Positions 55,271 through 64,000 of a stretch of DNA of 64,000 bases are shown in pieces. This DNA is from Trichoplax adhaerens (taxonomy: Eukaryota > Placozoa > Uniplacotomia > Trichoplacea > Trichoplacidae). The notes beneath the pieces were generated by a model. The model was not told where the DNA came from and made no database searches. It saw only the letters and a program-made list of their open reading frames with translations. Every line of letters starts with the position of its first letter. Position 1 is the first letter of the stretch. The stretch spans positions 6,287,211-6,351,210 of the forward strand of contig NW_002060947.1 of the NCBI RefSeq assembly GCF_000150275.1. The letters run 5' to 3'. The position numbers and the translations under genes are program-made.

Positions 55271-58200
55271 GAATAATGTTGCAAGAATGCATTAAGAAGC
55301 CAGCTACTAAAAAATTAATTTGATATGAACGGTATTGCTTTACAGCATTTTTATTTTTAAAGCTTAGAAGAATTTTAAAATAAATATCTTAAAAATTCAA
55401 ACGAGAATAGATATTTGCATTTATCGTTTATATAAATTACATGATCTATACTACGGTATTCGATACTTAATTAACCTTACGAGATTCGTATGCAAATTTA
55501 ATCAATAACTTTGGTGGAATACAAATCTGCCTCTGCTAAGCTTAGGCTTACAATAAATCGAGAATACAAGATAGATTGAAACGCTATAAAATAACTATAG
55601 GATATTGTTACCAATAGAGCACTAGCTGCGTATTGGCACTATATTGACGATCACTAAGGTGTTCATTATTAAACAATTTCAATCAATTTGAATGCTTGAT
55701 CATATTTATTATTATTGTAAGAAATTCCTTTTTAATTGGATCCTAGGATTAAACATTTATAAATCAAAAATGAAGACAATAAATTCATTGGAGGCATTCC
55801 AGCAATGATGTTTATTTATTTCCATCACATCAGTTTTCGGAATGATTAATACAATAGAGTCTTATGAAGGCAACTACTAAATAGATCGACATGCAATCTC
55901 TTTATAACTCCATACTTCAGTATTAATATATACGAGGATTTTATATTTATGTGATACATGAATCTAGTACATATTCGACAAAAGTCTTGCATATCGTATA
56001 AATATAGCCAGTTTATAAGCAGATAAGAAAAACAGAACAACACAAGTTATACATTCAAATATATCAATATACCAGTGATTATTATACAGAAGTGCTAAAT
56101 ACTTATATAGCGAGATATAAAAGTAATGCATAGTTAATAACATATTTATAAAATTTAGGCGGCAATATGCTATTGTTTTCAATTGGTAGTTAGCCAAATG
56201 GATATGATGATGATGATACGGTATAAGGAATTAAAAATTTTATTGTATACTGCTATACGCTGTGCTTAACCATCTAATTTAAATCCATACATAGTAAACA
56301 CATTCATAAGTCTAACTTCGATTTTAATCCAATAAATTAAGGTCATAATGTACGATTTTATGATTTTATGTTTTTAAGCATGGGTAGACAATATTTTGCT
56401 GAATTTCTCAAGATTATTATTATAAGGACTAAAAATTATTTTACTGTACACTGATATCAGTTATCAGCTGTAATATTATTGAAAACTAATATCTCACTCC
56501 CCTTTATCGTATGAGGGTGCAATTTTTATCGCATTTACATTTGTTAATGAGGAAAGTAAGTTAGCTTTGTAAGGTATGTATTCATTATGCTAGCAATATA
56601 CAATTCTTTTTCTTTGATCATATTGTTGTCAATATCTTCAATATTCCTAGTTCCATGTATGTATATTTGAGCCATATCCTCTAAATGTCAGAAAAATACT
56701 AACTTGAAAAGCATGGTAATCCTATTTAGTCATTACTGATTGGATTATCACATGTTGCATCGTTTAATGCCTACTAATTTCAGTACTGATATACAATATT
56801 AGTAGAATTAGCAAGTAGTAAGGTCCGATTAGCTTCATTACTTTAAGGTTCTTGTCAAATTGGTAGATAGCGATTTTACTTAATCAAATATTTTCGGCAC
56901 TATATCTATTACCTAGGCTAAAAATCATGATTGATGTTAGATACTGTAATATGCATAGTACATCTTCTGCCGGATTCTATAGCAGTCTAACTGATCATTC
57001 ATTCAGGAGGTTTTGTTTACCAATATTTTTAGGATGTAAATAAATGCTATATATTAGCGAAATATCATGATAAGAGACTCTAAAAGGCTGCAATTTTGAA
57101 TCATTGACCTAAATATTGACATTAGCTATATCTACTTTCTTGAAGTGCGTTCCATAACTGCTTCCCAGAAATTAGTATGATAGTACTCAACGTATATTCC
57201 AAATGGTAGATCATGACATCTTGTCGTATAAGTAAAAATAGCAATTATGAAAACATTCCCGCGTACAATACGCTGTAATGATACAATTATTTTTCTCATT
57301 TTTTCTTCAATAACACTGCAAAACATTCCCTTTGCTTAAAAACACTTGCCATTAAATAATAGCTAACAAATAATTTCCTTTTTAATTGTAGAGTAAAATT
57401 TCGAATACGTATAGGCTATGAATATAGGGTGATTTAATTTTTTCCAATGGCGAAATAAAATTAGCAGTATAGTTGTTAAACATGATTATATTCCGATTAC
57501 TGTAGTTATGAGCAATCTTCATTAGTTGTAATGTAGTCGTTAGTCATGACAATAAGCTTCTAATGTTGATATACTTGTTTTTCAGAATCAAAATTCTGAA
57601 ATATATTATAAATGAAAGCTTAATAGTTCTCTATCTGCTCTATTGATAATTTAACAGCAGTTATAATAGTATACAGTAGATCAATAGACTGGAATCAAAA
57701 ATAAAACAAAATGCAATAAAAACAACAAATTTTTTAACCAGTTTTCAAAAGGATTCAATTTGGACTGATGGGTTATAATTAATAATAATAGAATATAATA
57801 TACTAAAGTCATTTTTAATCATTTACCTTAGCTGTTTATTTCATACTAAGAACAAAGCAAGTTTATCAGTTGCTTAGTTATATTAGTGTGTAAGTAAATG
57901 CTGAATATAACCAAAATATGCCAAATTTATGAAATTTATACGTAGTTTTTTTTATAGAAGTAACAATGTCTACTTGAAGTAAACAGGCATCTACTAAAAT
58001 ATAAAACGATGCATCCATAAGTTATTATTTTGTATATGTCAATGGTGAAATAAATAATAAACATTATTAAATTACGTAATACATGCAAATTTGAAAGCAA
58101 CCGAATATGGTATGTATGTAGATACATCATGGTCCTAATGCAAAAAATATTTTTCGTATTTCAGTCAATTGCATCCGAGCAGATGTTGCTTCTACGAGTA

Positions 58201-60929
58201 TACACGAAACTTTTGTCTTGCTTCTTACTAAATATTTTCTAAATATGAAGAGTTATTAAAAGCTATAGTTTACTCTTTGATGTAAATAAATATAGCTCGA
58301 TATTGAAGCTATCACCAAAAAATAGTAATGAATTTATGCATGAAACGTAGGATATTAATGTATTGCCGGAAAATTATAGGAGTTATTTTTGATGTTATAG
58401 CAAATAAAGCAGTCTGGTCTGCTTAATTGAGGACTTTCCAAGTTATCGTTAACTATTTGATACAGGAAGCTCCTTCTAGTATATAGGAAAATACTGTATA
58501 TTCGGGTGTCAGATGGATAAATGCATACTCGTAAATATTTATGCGTTTAGTTTCAAAAATATTGGAGTGAGAAATACAGAAATTTGAAGGAGTGATGAAA
58601 ATTTTACCCTTGACAAAGATTTATTGCTAGAATAGGTTAAAGAGTCATATAATAATGTTATTAGTATCTCAACCGTAGGTGAATTTCGTAATTGTTTCAT
58701 GATATACTAGACAGACAGTAAATTAATTTATTTACCATATAGACATAATGATAAATTTATTTCTCAATGGGGAGTATTTATCAGAAAATGCTATGCTGGA
58801 TATGTGGTTGATTAAAAATAAATAATAGCTTCCATTTCAGCTTATAGTGCAGAAAGTAATGATCCCCAAATCTTAATTACAGGCATATTTCTTGATCGTA
58901 AATGATCTAGATACGTTAGTTTTATCAATTCATCTGAAACCATCAAATGGAATATCTTTTTCGACTTGCTTCAGCGGATATTGCTGTTGGTATAGATCAG
59001 CATTCGACACTTTTACAAGCATTTTGTAGCAGTAGCTATAACCTTAACTGTATAGTATCTATTATAATTAATTATAGAAGTCACATAATGATAACAAACC
59101 TTGGAAATGCATCATTCCTAGCCAATTATGGCTAGGCTCAAGTTATAAAATAATCGTCTACTTGTAGTACTTTGTATATATAAGATGGGCGTAGCTTGCC
59201 TGGCCTTTGCAAGCTCAGCAGGTGTAAAAAATTGCAGACAATACAGTCTTTGCCTAGAGCAGGAATTATCGAAGAGAGGTAAAGACAGACTTAAAAAAGT
59301 GCAATAGTATTTAGATGGCAGTAAATTATTTTTTTCTTTATTATATGAGGCTTGTATTATGATACTGAACCTAATTAATAAAATCAAAGATATGTGCTAT
59401 GCTATAGATTTTTCATTGCATATTTTTCAGGCTATCAAGTCAGAATTAATCCTGTTTTATTATAAACTAAGTTGCAGGCGATCTCGTTTACTTCCCTTAT
59501 TTTGTATTCAAGATAGCGCTTTTTTATATAATTTTAAAATGCCACCTTATCTGAAATTTTCTCGCAATTCGTGACTGAGATGATTTAATATCGTTAAATT
59601 GAAAAAGATGTAATGCTAGGGTAAGGAGAAGGCGGAGTTTGTATCATAATTATGCATTGCTTGATCTCCTTAAACGCATTATAAATATGCCATACATAAG
59701 AATAATGTATTCTATGCTCTTATATATATTATAAATGTTGTGATGCGTCTTCGTTTACGTTTGATCTTCACCCAATATAGGCATCCTGCTTGTATTGCAT
59801 TCTATGCCTACCCTAATTGTCTAGTGGTGCAGCCGTTGGCTGACTATAATAATATGTAATATAATCAAATTGCATATCATATTTGCCACTATTTTATGGT
59901 AATATTAGATATGATGTGTTCTGTAGGCTTATTATTTATTTATACACGTACGAAAGATATGGCCTACGTACTACCATTGGCAGGCTGGGTATATTCCGAT
60001 AGCCTTACGAGCATGTCATGCGTATTTACGAAGTCAATAATATAATTTAGCTTTTGAATGTTAATTTTATGCGGCTATTAATATTAAATATGAATAATAT
60101 ACATAGCACATCTATAGTGAGAATATTTTTTTTATATAATACTTTAGGACTAACTAAATTAAATCCACTATATAAACTCGCACATATCCTAGGTAAATGC
60201 TAAATCAATTATTACAGCGTCTAGATGCAGACTTACTGTATTGTGTCGACAATGGATTGGTACTTTGCAGATAGTGATTTAATTGCATATACAGTCTTAG
60301 TTAGCAGTGAATTTATTTTATCCTTTTCCTTATTTTTAAGAGTAGAACTGCATGTATTTCGTTTACTGTAGCTACTGAATACTAAATACAGAGAGCATAG
60401 ACAAGTATAGACTCGTAAACTAGAGTATTAGAGATCTCGCTTAGGACGATTTCGTATATTGTAGGTATTCAGTTCATTGAAATTAATATTGTTGCTCTAC
60501 CTACGGCTTCCAGTTAGGATTTTTTTGCAATGCGGTATGATCTAGCAGTTAGTTTTCCTAGATTACGTTTATTGTGTGTGATCGTGTCTTCAAAAGTATT
60601 CTGTTTAGAACTTGATTTCTTGCTGACTTTGCTTTTTACAAAATGGGATAAAGTATCTTAAGTTGTTACTTACAGACCTTCCAATATTTTATATGACAAT
60701 CGAACGTTCAACTTCATCTACTTTTCCATAATCTTGCAATTTTAATATCTAAAAGTTCGAATATATTCAGTGCCGCAAATGACTACGGTAAGATCTGTCA
60801 ATATCATGACAGAATAGATACCAGCACAATCTTACCATCCAATTTCATCTACGAGTATTTTCGTCCAATCATATAATTTTGATTTGAAGTTAATTTGGGC
60901 CCGCATTCCATGTCAGTAGGAAAATGTAC

Positions 60930-61530
60930 TCTTAAACCGTAGTAATCATGGACACCTACCCCCAACACGACGTCACCGTATAATTCGAGCTAAATTCTTC
61001 TATCTTACTGCATAGAATGAGATATTGCCACCGTAAGTGCTATAGAAATTGTAATTGTGCAGTGGATAGGCTGTCATTCAAATTAAGGCGATCTCTACGG
61101 GTGTAATTTTGAAGCAAAAAAACTGATGTGGATGGGCACCAGCATATCAATGGACTTTCTCCATCTATGCTGCATACATCGCGAGGAAAACGAGCCCAGA
61201 AGTTGTTTTAAATTAACAACAACTACTCCCCATACCACTTCACCTTACTATTCTAGCTAAAATCTTCCTTATTAATACACACTATGAGAAATATCGTCCA
61301 TAAATGCTATCGAAATTGGAATTGTACTATGGGTATTTGAATTAAGACGAAGTTGATGGCTGCAATTTCTGCAGATAGCCTGATATGGCGGACACCTGTA
61401 CATCAGTTAACTTTCTCCATTTATGTTGCATACATTAGCAGGAAAGTATGCTCAGAAATCGTTCTAATTATGGGGCAGCTACTCCCTAAACAACTTCACT
61501 TTAGTATGCTACCTAAATTCTTCTAGCTTA
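60930..61530. repeat. Direct repeat of two to three partial copies, period about 260 bp
   Basis: A block reading CTACTCCCC-A-CACTTCACC with AGCTAAATTCTTC recurs at about 60956, 61224 and 61480. Shared neighbours include AGAAATTG(T/G)AATTGT, GACTTTCTCCATCTATG and TGCATACAT. Confidence 0.7.
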
Positions 61531-62046
61531 AGCAGTTAAATCCAATCATTTTGGACGCTTTCATCATCACTTAGACATATTGCTGAATATAAAAATGTCT
61601 GCTCATAATGCAGGATTTATCTCATAGAAATCGAGCTAGGTGTATCAAACATATAAAATTGATAAGGGATTTGACTGGATTAGTTAGCTCAATCGTTCAG
61701 GCAAGATAGGCAGGCTTGCTCGGCCGTCTTGGCACAGTGCATAGAGGTACAGACGTGCGGACGGCAATGGCTTTTCCAATAGTGTTCTATGATGCCTTCG
61801 GAGCGAATAAAGTAGCAAATTGTGCCTAGAGATGTTGGCAGTAGCTCGATATTGATGCTATTTTCCTCTAATGTGAATAAGACTAGCTAGTTATGGCTTC
61901 TACTACCTTATAGACGTACAAAGCAAAGAGTGCAAGCTAAGATGAGAACTTGATCACGATTTCCAATTGCATTTACTTGCTACAAATCGATTGATTGGAA
62001 TTATTACTCTTACCTAGTTCTAATTTGTACAGATTGGAAGTTGTGG

Positions 62047-63980
62047 ATGCTAGCTATGGGGCGATTAGGTCACTTTCTATCCATAAAATACTCCATCTCT
62101 GCTATAGGCAAACAAATCATCATGCCTTATCCATCATTACGGGCTGTTGGCATCATGCCGCGATATATCGATAATAACGCATCGGCTTGGATGGTAAATC
62201 GTCGTAGTCATTATTCTAATTCAAGGCGATATGATGGCAATCGACAGATATTACGTTCTAATTGCGATCGGTATCAAAAGATTCCATCGAATCCTCTCTT
62301 TAGCATGGAACAGTACAACAAGCCGAAGAGTAGAACTTTCACTACGAAAATAGTGCAACATTTCCCGAATAATTTTCAACCCTATCTGCGATTAATCCGT
62401 TTCGATCGTCCAATTGGTACTTACCTATTATATTTGCCTTGCACTTGGAGCATCTCGATGGCCGCTACACCAGGCCACTTGCCTGATTTGAAAACGTTGG
62501 CTGTATTTGGAATAGGAGCATTAGTCATGAGAGGTGCAGGGTGTACTATTAATGATATGTGGGATTCCGATTTCGATAAAAAGGTAAACGATTCTGCGAT
62601 ACTACATGTTAGGGTGTTTATCTTATTTGAATCATAGATTACTTTATACGTAGATATCGTTAATTATATGGTCTATACAGTATTCCACATAACAGTACAG
62701 TAAATGCTTGAGCAGATTTATCTTCTTGCAATTTGGATGCCAACTGCTGTAAAGTTATTCATGGAGAAGATGGCATATGATAGCTTGGCAAGCAGTAGAG
62801 TGTCATTTGTCTATGCAGTGTTCCACATAACGATACAGTAGAATGGGTAGATGTTTGAATGGATTTATCTTGTTGTAATTTGGATGCCAACTGACGTAAA
62901 GTCATTCAAGGAAAAGATAGCTTATGATAGCATGGTAACCAGTAAAGTGTCATTTGTCAATGCAGCGTTCCATATAACGATACAGCAGATGCTTGAACAA
63001 ATATATCTTGTAATTTGGATGCTAACTGCTGTCAATAAAGAAATGGCTTACGGTAGCCTAGCAATCAGTAAAGTATCATTTGTCTATGCATTATTCCACA
63101 TAGCGATACAGTAGATGCTGAAATAGATTTTATCTTGTTGTAACAATTTGGATGCCTACTGCCGTAAAATTATTTAATGAGAAGATGGCTTATGGTAACC
63201 TGGCAATCAGTACAGTATCATTGCACGTACTTTTAACGATATCCTTTTCTACTGGCTGTGTTAAGGTGCTAGCTAGGCTGCCATAGAGTATCTACAGGAC
63301 ATAGCTTACATTGAATTAATGAAGAGGATATACTGTAGTATTACAAATAATAGCTATTTACATAAATGGATTGAGTTAGTAGAATGATGTATCTTATAAA
63401 TGATGGCTGCATTACATAATTTACATTTAAGTAGTATGATGCACCTGACAAATAATCGCTACATGGTACTACTTGTTGTTATTTTGTGCTAGGTTTTCCG
63501 AACCCGTGATCGTCCAATTGCTTCTGGCACTATTGCACATAAACAAGCATTGGGATTTTTAGCCGCACAATTGACTGTGGGTCTAAGTATATTACTATCT
63601 CTTAATCAATACAGTATCATCTTAGGAGCATGTTCCGTCCCGTTTGTAATTGTCTACCCGTTAATGAAACGTTTCACTTTTTGGCCGCAACTCTTTCTTG
63701 GTAATATAGCTAATAGCGATAGAATTTGATTGAATTGATTTACAGTCAGACTAGATTTTTACTGGCAATAATTAATTAACACGGTATTATACAGTCTACT
63801 GGTATTTCCTGTGAAGAACGCTAATTTTTATAAATGCATACTGTAGGGATCACTTTCAATTGGGGTGCTTTGCTAGGTTATGCTGCGGTCAATGGGTATT
63901 GCGATTGGAATGTTGTTATTCCATTATATGCAGCTAGTATCTCTTGGACGTTATTTTACGATACAATTTATGCCCATCAG
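62047..63980 (+). CDS. COQ2: COQ2: mitochondrial 4-hydroxybenzoate polyprenyltransferase, 3'-partial
   Basis: Integral protein of the mitochondrial inner membrane that attaches the polyprenyl tail to 4-hydroxybenzoate in ubiquinone synthesis (UbiA superfamily). Three exons visible: 62047-62583, 63493-63700, 63847-63980, phase-consistent; the gene continues past the window. The first ATG in frame gives an Arg-rich, Asp/Glu-poor N-terminus of about 110 residues, fitting a mitochondrial targeting region, before [20 protein letters not shown]. The first Asp-rich prenyl-diphosphate/Mg binding motif spans residues 169-177 (NDMWDSDFD) and continues across the junction into [10 protein letters not shown]. 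Hydrophobic segments follow ([28 protein letters not shown]), then [19 protein letters not shown] and YDTIYAHQ, the last being the start of the second Asp-rich motif. The intron 62584-63492 is largely a tandem repeat. Confidence 0.96.
62670..63235. repeat. Four-copy direct repeat, period about 126-147 bp, in COQ2 intron 1
   Basis: TTCCACATAACGATACAGTA variants at about 62684, 62821, 62968 and 63093, joined by TAATTTGGATGCCAACTG and AGTAAAGTGTCATTTGTC. A partial copy trails to 63235. An ORF at 62851-63114 is only the repeat read in frame. Confidence 0.88.
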
Positions 63981-64000
63981 GTTATTTTAGATTGCTATAA

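Larger units (their letters stand above)
51141..62046. other. 10.9 kb with no recognised gene, between the PAS gene and COQ2
   Basis: The upstream part probably includes 5' exons and a long intron of the PAS gene (- strand); a plausible exon end lies at 51281 (donor GTAAGA on the - strand). The rest is A+T-rich with arrays at 51320-51600, 54720-55270 and 60930-61530. Short ORFs here look like chance. The divergent promoters of the PAS gene and COQ2 should lie in this stretch. Confidence 0.6.

Noticed and set aside
57132-57326. - strand ORF considered as a bHLH exon of the PAS gene
   Set aside because: Lacks the basic E-R-x-R pattern and the two amphipathic helices.
61680-61720. tRNA-like stretch (TTAGCTCAATCG)
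   Set aside because: No matching acceptor stem or T-loop nearby.
62851-63114. 87-residue + strand ORF in COQ2 intron 1
   Set aside because: It is the 140-bp tandem repeat translated; the peptide repeats with the DNA unit and lies between COQ2 exons.

Overview
The window is A+T-rich nuclear DNA of an animal. It carries metazoan genes split into many exons by short GT-AG introns, mostly 60-150 nt, mixed with a few multi-kilobase introns. The gene set, the base composition and a single-copy neurobeachin-type gene fit an early-branching metazoan such as a placozoan. That assignment is inference; no species-diagnostic sequence was compared.

Layout. (1) 194-16638, + strand: the 3' 43 exons of a neurobeachin/LRBA-type BEACH protein gene, whose 5' end lies outside the window. 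Its 5.5 kb intron 6607-12123 holds an intronless Mab-21-like gene (8306-9454) on the opposite strand. (2) 17938-30225 and 35917-42136, - strand: two tandem paralogous 8-exon genes. What first looks like four short GDPD genes joins, by exact splice phase, into two genes. Each encodes a secreted protein with two glycerophosphodiester phosphodiesterase domains and a GPI-type hydrophobic C-terminus. (3) 46641-51140, - strand: a gene with PAS-A and PAS-B domains, probably bHLH-PAS; its 5' exons were not found. (4) 62047 to the end, + strand: the first three exons of mitochondrial COQ2, running off the window.

The rest is intron and intergenic DNA in which I see no further convincing genes. Much of it is built of degenerate direct tandem repeats with periods of about 68 to 290 bp. 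At least fourteen separate arrays are present, each with its own unrelated unit. One hAT-like palindromic MITE sits in a neurobeachin intron. I saw no tRNA, rRNA or CRISPR.

Exon coordinates for the four multi-exon genes were worked out by hand from splice signals, reading-frame phase and remembered family similarity. Nearly every junction is phase-consistent, but none has been confirmed with transcripts.
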